DNA of 42,615 bases from Erwinia pyrifoliae DSM 12163 (GCF_000026985.1 NC_017390.1:3550398-3593012); one strand, 5' to 3'. Positions 17,529 to 28,470 are shown, numbered from the stretch's first letter. Made by a program: numbers and translations. Notes: generated by a model not told the origin, from the sequence alone.

Positions 17529-19073
17529 TCAGCGGAATACGCCGATCGCGTCGACCAGGCGCGTTGCCTGGCGCGCCATACGCTCCGAAGCCTGCGCCCC
17601 TTCTTCCACCCTTGCGGCATTCTGATGAGTAATATTGTCCAGTTCTTCCACCGCCAGATCAATCTCACTTATAGCAATCTCTTGCTCGGCGCTGGCTTCG
17701 CTGATCTGGGCAATCAACGACGACACGTTCTGCACCTGTGAAACGATATTTTCCATGGTTTTGCCGGTTTCATTCACATGTATTGTGCCTGATTTCACCT
17801 TATGCGCGCTGTTTTCCACCAGCGTTTTGATTTCGCTGGCTGCCTTAGCGCTACGCTGGGCAAGGCTGCGAACTTCTCCTGCCACCACCGCAAAGCCTTT
17901 CCCTTGCTCACCGGCACGGGCAGCTTCCACGGCAGCATTAAGCGCCAGAATATTAGTCTGGAAAGCAATACCGTCGATCACGCTGGTAATACTGGTAATT
18001 TTCTTCGAACTCTCGGTAATTTCCGCCATCATTTTGACCATATCGGTCATGGCATTTCCGCCCTGAATGGCTGCGTTGCTGGTATTGCTCGACAGGCTGT
18101 TTACTTTGGCGGCGGTTTCGGTGTTGCTCTTCACCGTTGCGGTCATCTGATTCATGGTGGCGGCCGTCTGCTGAACGTTGGCCGCCGTCTCCCCGGTGCG
18201 GCGGCTCAGTTCACTGTTGCTTTGCGCAATAGCGTCACTGGCACTCAATACGTTGATTGCCTGACCACTGACATCATCCACCAGCCAGCGAAACATCAAC
18301 CCCAGCTGGCCTATGGCTCGCAGCGTGGTGCCAATCTCATCAACCCTGTCCATCTGCTCTACTCGATGGTCAGCGCCGGTGGCAACGCGCAGCGCCTGCT
18401 GGCAGACACGCTCAACCGGTCGTGAGACCTGCATCTCCAGCCAGATGCAAGCCAGCAGCAGCAGCAGCGCCATCCCTGCTGTGAACATGGCCAGTGTGCT
18501 GTGGCTTACTTCCAGCCCCCAGACGCCAAGCGTTGCCAGCGGCAGCATTAGCATCAGCGTGCTACGGATCCGCCAGCGCAGTGGCAGCGTTTTAGACAGG
18601 GAACGCCAACTCATCAGGCCGCTACGCACAATCAACCCTTTATGGAATCGCAGCCCTTTGGCTCTTCCTGCACGGAATTTCTCATATAGCCTCTCCGTGG
18701 CGCGGATCTCCTGCTGGTTGGGTTTGGTTCGTACTGACATAAAGCCCTTTACATGACCATCGCGCACCACCGGGATGGCGTTGGCTCGCACCCAATAGTG
18801 GTCACCATTCTTGCGGCGGTTCTTCACAAGGGCCGTCCATGGCTCGCCTTGTTTCAGCGTCGACCACATATCGGCAAAGGCTTCCGGCGGCATATCCGGG
18901 TGGCGCACGATATTATGTGGCTCGCCGTTAATCTCTTCAGACGTGAAGCCGCTGACCTCAATAAAGGCATCGTTGGCGTAGGTGATAACGCTGTTAGCGT
19001 CGGTTGTTGACATCAATGTCGCATCGTCGTCGAAAACATATTCTTGCTGAGTAACGGGAAGGTTGTTGCGCAT
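17529..19073 (-). CDS. aer: Aerotaxis receptor Aer (PAS methyl-accepting chemotaxis protein)
   Basis: A 514-residue chemoreceptor. An N-terminal PAS domain (about 10-120; [46 protein letters not shown]) matches the FAD-binding PAS of E. coli Aer. A linker, a hydrophobic membrane hairpin (about 165-215) and a HAMP-like segment follow. The signalling domain carries the conserved hairpin tip [20 protein letters not shown]. There is no periplasmic ligand domain, as expected of Aer, which senses redox state or oxygen through FAD from the cytoplasmic side. Length is close to E. coli Aer (506). It appears to be a single-gene unit. Confidence 0.92.
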   Translation of the reverse strand: MRNNLPVTQQEYVFDDDATLMSTTDANSVITYANDAFIEVSGFTSEEINGEPHNIVRHPDMPPEAFADMWSTLKQGEPWTALVKNRRKNGDHYWVRANAIPVVRDGHVKGFMSVRTKPNQQEIRATERLYEKFRAGRAKGLRFHKGLIVRSGLMSWRSLSKTLPLRWRIRSTLMLMLPLATLGVWGLEVSHSTLAMFTAGMALLLLLACIWLEMQVSRPVERVCQQALRVATGADHRVEQMDRVDEIGTTLRAIGQLGLMFRWLVDDVSGQAINVLSASDAIAQSNSELSRRTGETAANVQQTAATMNQMTATVKSNTETAAKVNSLSSNTSNAAIQGGNAMTDMVKMMAEITESSKKITSITSVIDGIAFQTNILALNAAVEAARAGEQGKGFAVVAGEVRSLAQRSAKAASEIKTLVENSAHKVKSGTIHVNETGKTMENIVSQVQNVSSLIAQISEASAEQEIAISEIDLAVEELDNITHQNAARVEEGAQASERMARQATRLVDAIGVFR

Positions 19074-19384
19074 AAATCAAATCCTTTTAATGGATCAGCG
19101 TAAGGTTGGCAGGAAAAAACGATAATTTATTTTATGTTTTCGGCAGACATGAACATTTCTTTAGCGAATTGAAGGAATTTTGTTAATGGGAAAAACGAAG
19201 CACATGGACACAGGCGCTCTGGAGCGAGCCAAACGTTCAGCTAACTGCGCAGACGGACATCTTCATTAAAAATATTCTTAAGACTAATTTATAGTCTGTG
19301 CTGTTTGGATCAGCAAAAAAATTACAGCTTAGATGAAGGGTGTTACCAGAAGGGGGCATTCGCCAGCCAGCACGGGCAGACGAA
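19074..19384. other. aer promoter region
   Basis: About 310 bases upstream of aer and past the end of gltP. It should carry the flagellar-class aer promoter, but I could not place it with confidence. No gene or repeat is evident. Confidence 0.4.
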
Positions 19385-19411
19385 ACGAGCCGGGGAGGAT
19401 CCCCGGCTCGT
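19385..19411 (-). terminator. Terminator of gltP
   Basis: Perfect 11-bp stem ACGAGCCGGGG/CCCCGGCTCGT with a five-base loop, eight bases past the gltP stop, followed by TTCGTC on the minus strand. The stem is strong and the U-run poor. Confidence 0.7.
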
Positions 19412-19418
19412 TAGCTTA

Positions 19419-20720
19419 TCAGACTGAAGGCAGGCTCTTCAGCTTTACCTCAAAGGCAGCTGCCTTTGAGGCATCAAACTGGTTTTCCCACTTGGCAATG
19501 ACCAACACCGCCAGCGCATTACCCACCACGTTGAGCGCGGTACGCGCCATATCGAGGATACGGTCTACGCCGGCAATAAATGCCAGCCCTTCCAGCGGAA
19601 TACCGACGCTGCCCAATGTGGCCAGCAACACCACGAAGGAAACACCGGGAACACCGGCGATCCCTTTTGAGGTCACCATAAGCGTCAGTACCAGTATCAC
19701 TTCCTGGCCGATCGACATGTCAATACCGTACAGCTGGGCAATAAAGATCGCCGCGATGCTTTGGTAAAGCGTGGAGCCGTCGAGGTTAAACGAATAGCCG
19801 GTCGGTACCACGAAGCTGGTGATCGACTTCGGCGCGCCGTAGGCCTCCATCTTCTGCATGATACGAGGCAGCACGGTCTCAGAACTGGCGGTGGAGAACG
19901 CGAGGATCAGTTCATCCTTAAGGATGCGTATCAGAGTGGTGATTCGCAGCTTACACAAGCGTGCAACGGCCCCGAGAACGATCAGAGCGAAGAACAGGAT
20001 GGCAAAGTACACCAGCAGCACCAGCTTCGCTAAAGGCAGCAGTGAAGCAAAGCCAAAGTTAGCTACGGTGACCGAAATCAGCGCGAATACCCCTACCGGC
20101 GCATAACGCATGATCATATTGGTGACTTTGAACATCGTTTCCGACGTGGAGCGGAACACTTTCACCAGCGGCTCACGATGTTCAGCAGGCAGTGAAGAGA
20201 GACCGAGGCCAAACAGCACCGAGAAGAAGATGACAGGCAGCATCTCACCCTTGGCAATCGCCGCAAAAATATTCTGCGGGATCAACGACAGGATGGTGGC
20301 AACCAGGCTATGGGGTTGTCCCTGCACCTGCGCCGTTGTGGCTTCATATTTAGAGATGTCCACCGTTGCCAGCGTAGACATATCGATGCCTGATCCGGGT
20401 TGGAACACGTTCGCCAGAGTAATTCCTGCCACAATGGCAATGGTGGTGATCACTTCGAAGTAGAGGATGGTTTTGACGCCGATCCGCCCGAGTTTTTTCG
20501 CATCACCGACGCCGGCAATACCGACAATCAATGTAGAAATCACGATCGGTACGACGATCATTTTAATCAGATGAATAAAGATATCACCTGCCGGGCTGAG
20601 AATGTTAGTGACTAGCCATTCACGATTTTCCGGCTGGTTATGCAGCACGGCACCAACGATGATCCCCAGTACTAACGCAATCAGTATTTGCCAGGCAAGG
20701 CTGAATTTTACTGCTTTCAT
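19419..20720 (-). CDS. gltP: Glutamate/aspartate:proton symporter GltP
   Basis: A 433-residue inner-membrane carrier of the DAACS family that takes up glutamate and aspartate with protons. It follows E. coli GltP almost residue by residue. The re-entrant hairpin with the serine-rich motif reads FSTASSETVLPR, TM7 has the NLDGSTLYQSIAAIFIAQ signature, and HP2/TM8 have GIAGVPGVSFVVLLATL and GVDRILDMARTALNVVGNA. Start MKAVKFSLAWQIL aligns with the E. coli start. It is transcribed divergently from acs, and the nrf operon that separates these genes in E. coli is absent. Confidence 0.96.
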   Translation of the reverse strand: MKAVKFSLAWQILIALVLGIIVGAVLHNQPENREWLVTNILSPAGDIFIHLIKMIVVPIVISTLIVGIAGVGDAKKLGRIGVKTILYFEVITTIAIVAGITLANVFQPGSGIDMSTLATVDISKYEATTAQVQGQPHSLVATILSLIPQNIFAAIAKGEMLPVIFFSVLFGLGLSSLPAEHREPLVKVFRSTSETMFKVTNMIMRYAPVGVFALISVTVANFGFASLLPLAKLVLLVYFAILFFALIVLGAVARLCKLRITTLIRILKDELILAFSTASSETVLPRIMQKMEAYGAPKSITSFVVPTGYSFNLDGSTLYQSIAAIFIAQLYGIDMSIGQEVILVLTLMVTSKGIAGVPGVSFVVLLATLGSVGIPLEGLAFIAGVDRILDMARTALNVVGNALAVLVIAKWENQFDASKAAAFEVKLKSLPSV

Positions 20721-21226
20721 AACTTGTCTTTTTCCTTAACAAAACCTGCTTTCCGCGTGGTGCATACGGCGTGAATGACACTCAAAGGAGGCTGACCGAT
20801 ATCCGGCAATTCACAGGTAATTGATGGGTGGTGCCTGAATAGAGGCGCGTAATCAGTACCATTTCCGATAGTGTGAATGCAACCCTACGTGGTATGTGGC
20901 TACTTACTTTGCTTCCGGCAGGATAAAAGCCGGATGGCGAAAAATAAAAATAACTCGTTGTTCTGGAAAGTAATATTTTTCTTCCGTAACGCATAGCTAT
21001 GCAAAACACATCCATTTCCCCGCAGAAACTAAATGGACTATATGCTTATTTTTTAGGCAACACAGCGGCAGTTTTAGGAATGTTGTTATGGTTTCCCTGA
21101 CTTTTTGTCATGCATTTGTGTATTCCATCTGCGTGATCTGCCGCGCAAAAAGAAAACAAAGCCATGATTATACCTCCCTTTAACCTTTGATTGACATATC
21201 ATCAACAATCTTCAAGGAGGGCAGCC
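20721..21226. other. Divergent regulatory region between gltP and acs
   Basis: Five hundred and six bases with the promoters of both genes. In E. coli acs is driven from CRP-dependent promoters, but I could not find a site here close enough to TGTGA-N6-TCACA to call. An AAGGAGG ribosome site (21214-21220) fixes the acs start. No gene is convincing. Confidence 0.5.
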
Positions 21227-23182
21227 ATGAGCCATGCACATATTTACCCTATCCCGGCCAACATTGCGCAAAATACGCTGATTAATCCCCGGCAATATCA
21301 TTCAATGTATCAACAATCGGTACAGGATCCCGAGGCATTTTGGGGGGAGCAAGGCAAGATTGTTGACTGGATAAAACCTTACGCTACGGTAAAGAACACC
21401 TCCTTTGCCCCTGGCAACATCTCAATTCGCTGGTATGAGGACGGCACGCTAAACCTGGCCGCTAACTGCCTCGACCGGCATCTGGCGGCGCGCGGCGACC
21501 ACCCGGCGATGATCTGGGAAGGGGATGACGCCAGCGAAAGCAAAACCATCACCTACCGCGAACTGCATCACGACGTATGTCGCTTTTCCAACGCCCTGAA
21601 AGCGCTGGGAATCCATAAAGGCGATGTGGTAGCGATCTATATGCCAATGGTGCCAGAAGCCGCCGTGGCCATGCTGGCCTGCGCGCGCATCGGTGCCGTG
21701 CATTCGGTTATCTTCGGCGGTTTTTCACCGGAAGCCGTTGCCGGGCGAATTATCGACAGCCACGCCCGCCTGGTGATCACCGCCGACGAAGGCGTGCGTG
21801 CCGGACGCACCATTCCGCTGAAGAAAAACGTCGATGATGCACTGAATAATCCTGGCGTGACCAGCGTCGACAACGTCATTGTCCTCAGGCGCACCGGCAA
21901 AGATATTAGCTGGCACCACGGCCGTGATCTTTGGTGGCATGAGCAGGTGAACAGTGCCAGCGAGCAGCATCAGCCTGAAGAGATGAACGCGGAAGACCCA
22001 TTATTTATCCTGTATACCTCCGGTTCTACCGGCAAACCAAAGGGGGTGCTGCATACCACCGGCGGTTATCTGGTTTATGCAGCGACCACCTTCAAATACG
22101 TCTTCGATTATCACCCGGAGGATATCTACTGGTGTACCGCCGATGTCGGTTGGATTACCGGACACAGTTACCTGCTGTATGGCCCGCTGGCCTGTGGTGC
22201 CACCACTCTGATGTTTGAAGGGGTGCCAAACTGGCCAAAACCCAGTCGTATGGCCGAAGTGGTTGATAAACACCGGGTGACCATCCTGTATACCGCACCC
22301 ACGGCGGTGCGTGCGTTGATGGCCGAAGGGGATAAAGCCATTGCCGGCACCCATCGTTCCAGCCTGCGCATCCTTGGCTCGGTAGGCGAGCCGATTAACC
22401 CGGAGGCCTGGGAGTGGTTCCATCAAAAAATCGGTAATGGCCATTGCCCCATTTCAGATACCTGGTGGCAGACGGAAACGGGCGGATTTATGATCGCTCC
22501 GCTCCCCGGAGCCACCGCGCTGAAACCCGGATCGGCTACCCATCCCTTTTTTGGCGTACAGCCCGCGCTGGTCGATAACGAAGGTCATCTGCAGGAAGGT
22601 GCCAGCGAAGGCAATTTGGTTATCGTTGATTCCTGGCCTGGCCAGGCACGCACGCTATTTGGCGATCATCAGCGCTTTGAGCAAACCTACTTCTCCACCT
22701 TCAAAAACCGCTATTTCAGCGGCGACGGCGCTCGCCGTGATGAAGACGGCTATTACTGGATAACCGGACGCGTCGACGACGTACTGAATGTTTCCGGTCA
22801 TCGTTTGGGGACGGCGGAGATTGAGTCCGCGCTGGTCTCGCATCCGAAAATTGCGGAAGCAGCGGTAGTGGGTATTCCGCACGCTTTGAAAGGCCAGGCG
22901 ATCTACGCCTACATTACGCTGAACCGTGGTGAAGAGCCTTCGCCGCAGCTGTACAGCGAAGTGCGTGCCTGGGTGCGTAAAGAGATTGGCCCCATTGCCA
23001 CACCGGACGTGCTGCACTGGACCGAATCATTACCGAAGACCCGCTCGGGGAAAATTATGCGCCGCATTTTGCGCAAAATCGCCACCGGCGATACCAGCAA
23101 TCTCGGTGATACTTCCACGCTGGCCGATCCCGGCGTGGTAGACAAATTACTCGAAGAAAAACTGTCGATTAACATGCCATAA
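21227..23182 (+). CDS. acs: Acetyl-coenzyme A synthetase
   Basis: A 651-residue AMP-forming acetate:CoA ligase that activates acetate to acetyl-CoA for growth at low acetate. The P-loop-like motif [18 protein letters not shown], the adenylate-forming core [30 protein letters not shown] and the acetylation-controlled lysine in [11 protein letters not shown] (about 609) are all intact. ATG 21227 ([15 protein letters not shown]) aligns with the E. coli start and follows AAGGAGG; an in-frame start at 21191 is less likely. It heads the acs-yjcH-actP unit, whose third gene is broken here. Confidence 0.97.
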   Translation: MSHAHIYPIPANIAQNTLINPRQYHSMYQQSVQDPEAFWGEQGKIVDWIKPYATVKNTSFAPGNISIRWYEDGTLNLAANCLDRHLAARGDHPAMIWEGDDASESKTITYRELHHDVCRFSNALKALGIHKGDVVAIYMPMVPEAAVAMLACARIGAVHSVIFGGFSPEAVAGRIIDSHARLVITADEGVRAGRTIPLKKNVDDALNNPGVTSVDNVIVLRRTGKDISWHHGRDLWWHEQVNSASEQHQPEEMNAEDPLFILYTSGSTGKPKGVLHTTGGYLVYAATTFKYVFDYHPEDIYWCTADVGWITGHSYLLYGPLACGATTLMFEGVPNWPKPSRMAEVVDKHRVTILYTAPTAVRALMAEGDKAIAGTHRSSLRILGSVGEPINPEAWEWFHQKIGNGHCPISDTWWQTETGGFMIAPLPGATALKPGSATHPFFGVQPALVDNEGHLQEGASEGNLVIVDSWPGQARTLFGDHQRFEQTYFSTFKNRYFSGDGARRDEDGYYWITGRVDDVLNVSGHRLGTAEIESALVSHPKIAEAAVVGIPHALKGQAIYAYITLNRGEEPSPQLYSEVRAWVRKEIGPIATPDVLHWTESLPKTRSGKIMRRILRKIATGDTSNLGDTSTLADPGVVDKLLEEKLSINMP

Positions 23183-23185
23183 CCG

Positions 23186-23210
23186 CAACGGGGGCTGCCG
23201 GCCCCTGTTG
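23186..23210 (+). terminator. Hairpin between acs and yjcH
   Basis: A ten-base stem CAACGGGGGC/GCCCCTGTTG (one G-U pair) with loop TGCCG, three bases past the acs stop. There is no strong U-run, so it is more likely an mRNA-stabilising or attenuating structure inside the operon than a full terminator. Confidence 0.45.
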
Positions 23211-23344
23211 ATTGCCTGTCTTATTACCCCCTGATTTTCAGCACGATAAATTGATAACAACAATATATATCCCACATCATTGCCGTTGCCACGGTTAAGG
23301 CAGCAGATTCAATCGTTAGGGATATAACCTCTGGAGATGCTGTG

Positions 23345-23656
23345 ATGAACGATGTCCTCTATGAAAGAATTGAGAAAAGCACCGCTTTCAACGTGCTGGT
23401 GAAAAAACGCCAACGTTTTGCCGCCCTGCTATCCCTCATTATGTTAGTCCTCTACGTCGGCTTTATTCTGCTGATCGCCTTCGCGCCCGGCTGGCTTGGC
23501 ACGCCGTTATATCACGGCACCAGCGTCACGCGTGGCATTCCCATCGGGGTTGGGCTGATCGTCGTCTCATTCCTGCTGACCGGTATTTATGTCTGGCGCG
23601 CCAACGGCGAGTTTGACCGTTTGACCCGCGAACTGCTGAATGAGGTAAGAGGATGA
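23345..23656 (+). CDS. yjcH: DUF485 inner-membrane protein YjcH
   Basis: A 103-residue protein with two membrane segments (about 27-49 and 65-88) and the family motif [13 protein letters not shown]...SVTRGIPIG. It is always linked to the acetate permease gene and is thought to act with ActP, but its role is not settled. ATG 23345 is chosen over an adjacent GTG. The last codons overlap the actP start by four bases (ATGA), implying coupled translation. It seems intact although actP is not. Confidence 0.93.
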   Translation: MNDVLYERIEKSTAFNVLVKKRQRFAALLSLIMLVLYVGFILLIAFAPGWLGTPLYHGTSVTRGIPIGVGLIVVSFLLTGIYVWRANGEFDRLTRELLNEVRG

Positions 23657-25300
23657 GCACATATTATCTGTTATCTGTACTGGCGGTGCTGCTACCGGGG
23701 TCAGTAATGGCTGCTGACGCCATCAGCGGTGCGGTTGAACGCCGGCCAGTCAATGTCGAAGCGATTGTGATGTTCCTGATCTTTGTCACCCTGACTCTGG
23801 GAATTACCTGGTGGGCTTCCAAACGTACTCGTTCACGCAGCGATTACTACACGGCCGGCGGCAATATCACCGGTTTTCAGAACGGGCTGGCAATGGCCGG
23901 GGATTTCATGTCTGCCGCCTCGTTTCTCGGTATTTCCGCGCTGGTTTACACTTCGGGTTATGACGGGCTGATCTACTCGCTCGGCTTCCTGGTCGGCTGG
24001 CCGATTATCCTGTTCCTGATTGCCGAGAGATTGCGTAACCTTGGCCGCTATACCTTTGCCGACGTGGCCTCTTACCGGCTGCAGCAGAAGCCAATCCGCA
24101 CGCTGTCGGCCTGCGGTTCACTGGTGGTGGTGGCTTTGTACCTGATTGCGCAGATGGTGGGTGCCGGTAAACTGATCCAGCTCCTGTTCGGCCTGGACTA
24201 CCATGTTGCCGTGGTACTGGTTGGCATACTGATGGTGATGTACGTGCTGTTTGGCGGCATGCTGGCCACCACCTGGGTGCAGATTATCAAAGCGGTGCTG
24301 CTGCTGTTTGGTGCCAGCTTTATGGCAATTATGGTGATGAAAAGCGTTGGATTCAGCTTTGATACGCTGTTCAGCGAAGCGATGAAAGTCCATCCGAAGG
24401 GGATGGCCATCATGCGCCCTGGCGGGCTGGTCAACGATCCGATCTCTGCCCTTTCACTCGGCCTTGGCCTGATGTTTGGTACTGCCGGCTTGCCGCATAT
24501 CCTGATGCGCTTCTTTACCGTCAGCGATGCGCGTGAAGCGCGTAAAAGCGTGTTCTATGCCACCGGCCTGATGGGGTACTTCTACTTCCTGACCTTTATC
24601 ATCGGTTTTGGCGCCATTTTGCTGGTCGGAGCCAACCCAGCGTTCAAAGATGCCAGCGGCGCGCTGCTCGGCGGTAGCAATATGGCGGCGGTTCATTTGG
24701 CCGATGCGGTCGGCGGCAGCCTGTTCTTAGGCTTTATATCTGCCGTAGCCTTTGCCACTATCCTTGCGGTAGTGGCCGGGTTGACGCTGGCGGGAGCCTC
24801 AGCGGTTTCGCACGACCTGTATGCCAGCGTGATGCGTAAAGGCCAGGCCAGCAAACGTGACGAGCTGCGCGTATCGAAAATCACCGTTGTCGCGCTTGGC
24901 GTGGTGGCCATCCTGCTCGGCATTTTATTTGAAAAGCAAAACATCGCCTTTATGGTCGGGCTGGCATTCTCTATCGCTGCCAGCTGTAACCTCCCGATTA
25001 TTCTGCTGTCGATGTACTGGTCAAAGCTGACTACTGACGGGCGGATGGCTGGGCCTGCTGACGGCGGTTATCCTGATGATCCTCGGCCCGACCGTTTGGG
25101 TTCAGGTGCTGGGCCACGCACGGGCAATTTTCCCGTATGAGTACCCGGCATTGTTCTCCATGCTGGTGGCCTTTATTGGCACCTGGCTGTTCTCCATAAC
25201 GGATAATTCCGCGCAAGGTGCCGGGGAACGGCTGCGCTTCCGCGCGCAGTTTGTACGTTCACAAACCGGTGTGGGGATTGAAGGCGGGAAAGGGCATTAA
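23653..25300 (+). pseudogene. actP: Acetate permease ActP, frameshifted near the 3' end
   Basis: A sodium:solute symporter family member that takes up acetate and glycolate. The first 463 or so residues read cleanly, from the signal-like start [20 protein letters not shown] through [11 protein letters not shown] and [18 protein letters not shown] to MYWSKLTT. Between about 25045 and 25055 the frame changes. The expected end ([19 protein letters not shown] to [13 protein letters not shown]) continues in the next frame to 25300, while the original frame stops at 25140 after about 26 unrelated residues. Alignment with the E. coli protein suggests loss of about 11 bases between GGCTGG repeats (inference). 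The product would lack its last membrane helices. Confidence 0.85.
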
Positions 25301-25775
25301 TAAGCAACCGGGTCGGGCTGACTTCCGACCTGCTTCGCAGCCGCCAGCGCAAAGGGCGTGGTGATGGAACGCACCGCAAGACTGCGCTGGATAGCTTCCG
25401 CCAGCGTGAGCAGGCGCGGTAGCCACACGGAACGACAGACGGCCACCACGGTTGCGGTGAAAACCCCGGCGCAGAGAGACAACCAGTGACGGCGAATGCC
25501 AGCGTCGCCGGGCCAGGCAGCCACAGCAGCCAGCGACTTTCGCCGATATAGTCTTGCCGGGAGATATGCGCGAATACCAGTAGCGCCACCAGCACGATCA
25601 TCGCCAGCAGCATACCAACGATATTGGCTGGCAGCGGCACATGCAGCCAGCCAACCAGCCGTTCGGAAACGATAAAAATAGCGATATAAAGCGCCACCTG
25701 CAGCGGAACCTGTACCCGTTGCAGCCAGCCTGTCGTCTGCTGACGCGTTGCCAATGCCATATTGTGTTGGCTCAC
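25297..25775 (-). pseudogene. Collapsed cidA-cidB (LrgA/LrgB family) remnant
   Basis: It starts like a CidA/LrgA holin-like protein (VPLQVALYIAIFIVSERLVG, LPANIVGMLLAMIVLVALL). It then passes in frame into a CidB/LrgB segment (HISRQDYIGESRWLLWLPG, PATLAFAV). The frame is lost near 25500, where CidB resumes in another frame as IRRHWLSLCAGVFTA and SLAVRSITTPFALAAAKQVG, and stops at 25297. The CidB tail is missing and the remnant abuts the actP end. At least three lesions are needed: a deletion joining cidA to cidB, a frameshifting deletion and a 3' deletion. A 200-residue frame can be read through but most of its second half is out of frame. The divergent LysR gene is its likely former regulator. 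Confidence 0.75.
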
Positions 25776-25868
25776 CGGGGGAAATACGTTGCCAGAGAGT
25801 ATAAAGCGCTAACGAAGGGTGAAAAAAATGACTTAATATGATTCAAACTATGCCAGACAGGAATAATG

Positions 25869-26771
25869 ATGGACGTTCGCGCACTGCGCTATTTTGTCGA
25901 AGTGGTTCGCCAGCAGAGCTTCACCCGTGCCGCCGAGAAGCTGTACGTCACCCAGCCCACCATCAGCAAGATGTTACGGCAGCTGGAAGATGAACTGGGC
26001 TGTACTTTACTGATCCGTGAGGGCCGCAAACTGCATCTGTCCGACACGGGCCAGGCGGTCTATCAGCGCGGGCTGACCATCCTGCAAGAGTTTAAGCAGC
26101 TGGAGGCGGAAATCGGCGATATTAACCAGTTGAAAACCGGCGAATTGCGTCTGGGCATTCCGCCGATGGTTGGCATGCAGATTGCCGGTTCGATATCCGC
26201 TTTTCGCCAGCGCTACCCTGGCGTAGGGTTAAAGATCGCCGAATTCGGTGGCCTGACGGTACAACAGGCGGTGCTGTCAGGCAGTCTGGATATTGCCATG
26301 AGCGCCCTGCCGGTGGCGGACGATCTGCCGCTCAACTCGCTGGCGCTGATGAGCCACCCGCTGTGCGTGTTGGTGCCCCGAAGCGAAGAGTGGTTACGCC
26401 GTAGCCATATGCCCATCGGCGAGCTGGCCGGGCACCCTATATTGATCTACAACGAAGAATTTTCACTCAATCGCCAGCTGATGCGGGCTTTTCAGTCCAG
26501 CGGATTCACGCCACACATTGCGGTGCGCAGCGGGCAGTGGGACTTTCTGGCGGCAATGGTGCAGGCAGGGATGGGAATAGCCATACTGCCGGAGCCGATC
26601 TGCCAGCGTCTGGACAAAAGCCAGCTGCTGTGGCTGCCGCTGGAATCGGATCTGGTGTGGGATCTGGGGTTGATCTGGCGCAAGGGCAGTTATTTGTCGC
26701 GCAGCGCCCAGGCCTGGATAGGCTGTTGCCGCGAATTTTGGCCGGGTGAAACGCCTCGCTTATCGTTATAA
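25869..26771 (+). CDS. LysR-family regulator, CidR-like
   Basis: A 300-residue LysR-type transcription factor. The N-terminal winged HTH (about 1-60) includes MDVRALRYFVEVVRQQSFT and AEKLYVTQPTISKMLRQLE. A periplasmic-binding-protein-like effector domain follows (about 88-290). It resembles the CidR/YwbI subgroup that activates cidAB in response to acetate or overflow metabolites. ATG 25869 is six bases after CAGGA; the adjacent ATG 25866 is the alternative. It is transcribed divergently from the ruined cidAB remnant, so it may have lost its main target while keeping an intact frame. Confidence 0.82.
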   Translation: MDVRALRYFVEVVRQQSFTRAAEKLYVTQPTISKMLRQLEDELGCTLLIREGRKLHLSDTGQAVYQRGLTILQEFKQLEAEIGDINQLKTGELRLGIPPMVGMQIAGSISAFRQRYPGVGLKIAEFGGLTVQQAVLSGSLDIAMSALPVADDLPLNSLALMSHPLCVLVPRSEEWLRRSHMPIGELAGHPILIYNEEFSLNRQLMRAFQSSGFTPHIAVRSGQWDFLAAMVQAGMGIAILPEPICQRLDKSQLLWLPLESDLVWDLGLIWRKGSYLSRSAQAWIGCCREFWPGETPRLSL

Positions 26772-26779
26772 GGTGGCAA

Positions 26780-26799
26780 CGGGCGATCCGCATCGCCCG
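26780..26799. terminator. Bidirectional hairpin between convergent genes
   Basis: Perfect 8-bp stem CGGGCGAT/ATCGCCCG with loop CCGC, placed between the ends of the LysR gene and yjcE. U-runs are weak on both sides. Confidence 0.55.
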
Positions 26800-26820
26800 C
26801 TGCGCCGTCGCAACAGAGCG

Positions 26821-28470
26821 TTATTCCTCTTTATCCGTTAGCAGCGTTTCCATCAGGTCGAGATCGTGCTGTAACTTGCGCATGGTTTCGTTGCTGATTT
26901 TCTGCGTGGCGCGCAGATGATACAGCTCACCACGTTCGGCTCGCAGCGCGTTAAGACGGAAACGACGCTCCAGGTTTTCCGCATATAGCGCACGTTCCAT
27001 ATCATCTTTGCCATCAACCCGGCAGCGCAGGTTACCCGACACGCGCAGGCTAACCTCTTTTAGCAGCTCGCTATCGATGTTCTCATCGGGATCGGAGGCC
27101 AGCCGCTCTTCCATGTGATGCAGGCTTTCAATAGCGGTAGCCGCCATCAATGCGCGCGCCGTTTGTATTTCGCGCCGATGCAGGGATTTATCAATCCCTT
27201 CAACGCCGCGCAGCAGCACCGGCAGCACCATTACACCGATTAGCAGCGAGAACAGGATCACTCCGGTGGCCAGAAATACCAACTCATAACGCGCCGGGAA
27301 GTCGCTGCCGTTGGCCAGTAGCAGCGGAATAGACAGCACACCGGCCAGCGTGATTGCCCCACGCACGCCGGCGAAAGAGGCAATCAGCAGCTCGCGCGTT
27401 GAGTAGTTAGAAAACTCCATCGGGCGTTTTTTCAACATGTTGCGGCTGATCAAGCGCATCGTCCACAGCCATCCGAAGCGCACAATCATCAATGCTGCAT
27501 AGATCAGAACCACTGAGGCAAATAGCGCCCACAGCTCGACATCAGGGTCGGCATTCGCCTGATTTAATGAAACCTCGAGAATATCCGGCAGCTGCAAGCC
27601 CAGCATCAGGAATACCATGCCGTTAAAGACGAATTCCAGCATCTGCCAGACGCTGTTAGCACGCAGTCGCATCGCCAGCGGAGCCTGACGAATGATGCCG
27701 GAACGCGAGATGGTCATACCGGCCGCCACCGCCGCCAGAATGCCGGACACCCCAATATGTTCAGCAATCAGATAGGAAGCAAACGGCAGCAGCAGCAGTA
27801 GCACCGTCTGCGTTGCCGGATCGTCACCGCTCCAGCGGCTGAACAGGCGTAGTGATTTACCGTACAGCCAGCAGATGGCGATGCCCGCCAGCAGGCCGCC
27901 CATCGCCACTTTAAGAAACTCCAGCGTCGCGCCGGAGACGGTAAACACCATCGTTCCCATCGTCACGGCCACGGCAAACTTCATGGATACCAGACCGGAA
28001 GCGTCGTTCATCAGCGCTTCGCCCTGCAGAATAGCCATGATTTTTTTCGGAATGCGCCCCTCGCCAACGATGCCGGAGAGCGCCACCGCATCGGTAGGGG
28101 ACAGCACGGCAGCCAGGGCAAAGGCAGACAGCAGCGGGATCCCCGGCACCAGCCAGTAAATCAGATAGCCAATGCCGACCACGGTAATCAGCACCAGCAC
28201 CAGCGCCAGGCCGAGGATCTCACGCCCGTGGTGTAAAAACTCGCTGGTGGGGGTTTTCCAGCCATCGGCAAACAGCAATGGCGGAATAAACAGGACTAAA
28301 AACAACTCCGGATCAAAGTCGACATGCAGGCCAAACGTTGGCCAGGCAAGCAGCGCCCCCATGGCGATTTGCACCAGCGGCAGGGGAATTTGGAATGGAA
28401 TGATACGTGCAGCAACGCCTGACAAAGAGACAACCAGCGTCAGAATGAGGATGGTAAAGAAGATTTCCAT
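26821..28470 (-). CDS. yjcE: CPA1-family sodium/proton antiporter YjcE
   Basis: A 549-residue inner-membrane protein with about 12 helices over residues 1-410 and a charged cytoplasmic tail (about 420-549) rich in Glu and Arg. CPA1 hallmarks are visible: FALAAVLSPTDAVALSGIVGEGR, ILQGEALMNDASGLVS (the acidic ND pair of the ion site) and ASFAGVRGAITLAG. Start MEIFFTILILTLVVSLSGV matches E. coli YjcE, and the neighbours (ghxP upstream, acs group downstream) are the same as in E. coli. It probably exchanges Na+ or K+ for H+; the physiological role is poorly known. Confidence 0.95.
   Translation of the reverse strand: MEIFFTILILTLVVSLSGVAARIIPFQIPLPLVQIAMGALLAWPTFGLHVDFDPELFLVLFIPPLLFADGWKTPTSEFLHHGREILGLALVLVLITVVGIGYLIYWLVPGIPLLSAFALAAVLSPTDAVALSGIVGEGRIPKKIMAILQGEALMNDASGLVSMKFAVAVTMGTMVFTVSGATLEFLKVAMGGLLAGIAICWLYGKSLRLFSRWSGDDPATQTVLLLLLPFASYLIAEHIGVSGILAAVAAGMTISRSGIIRQAPLAMRLRANSVWQMLEFVFNGMVFLMLGLQLPDILEVSLNQANADPDVELWALFASVVLIYAALMIVRFGWLWTMRLISRNMLKKRPMEFSNYSTRELLIASFAGVRGAITLAGVLSIPLLLANGSDFPARYELVFLATGVILFSLLIGVMVLPVLLRGVEGIDKSLHRREIQTARALMAATAIESLHHMEERLASDPDENIDSELLKEVSLRVSGNLRCRVDGKDDMERALYAENLERRFRLNALRAERGELYHLRATQKISNETMRKLQHDLDLMETLLTDKEE

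Noticed and set aside
25173..25775. A 200-residue LrgA-family gene
   Set aside because: Only the first part is CidA-like; the second half reads out of frame over a cidB remnant, so it is annotated as a pseudogene ending with the cidB frame at 25297.
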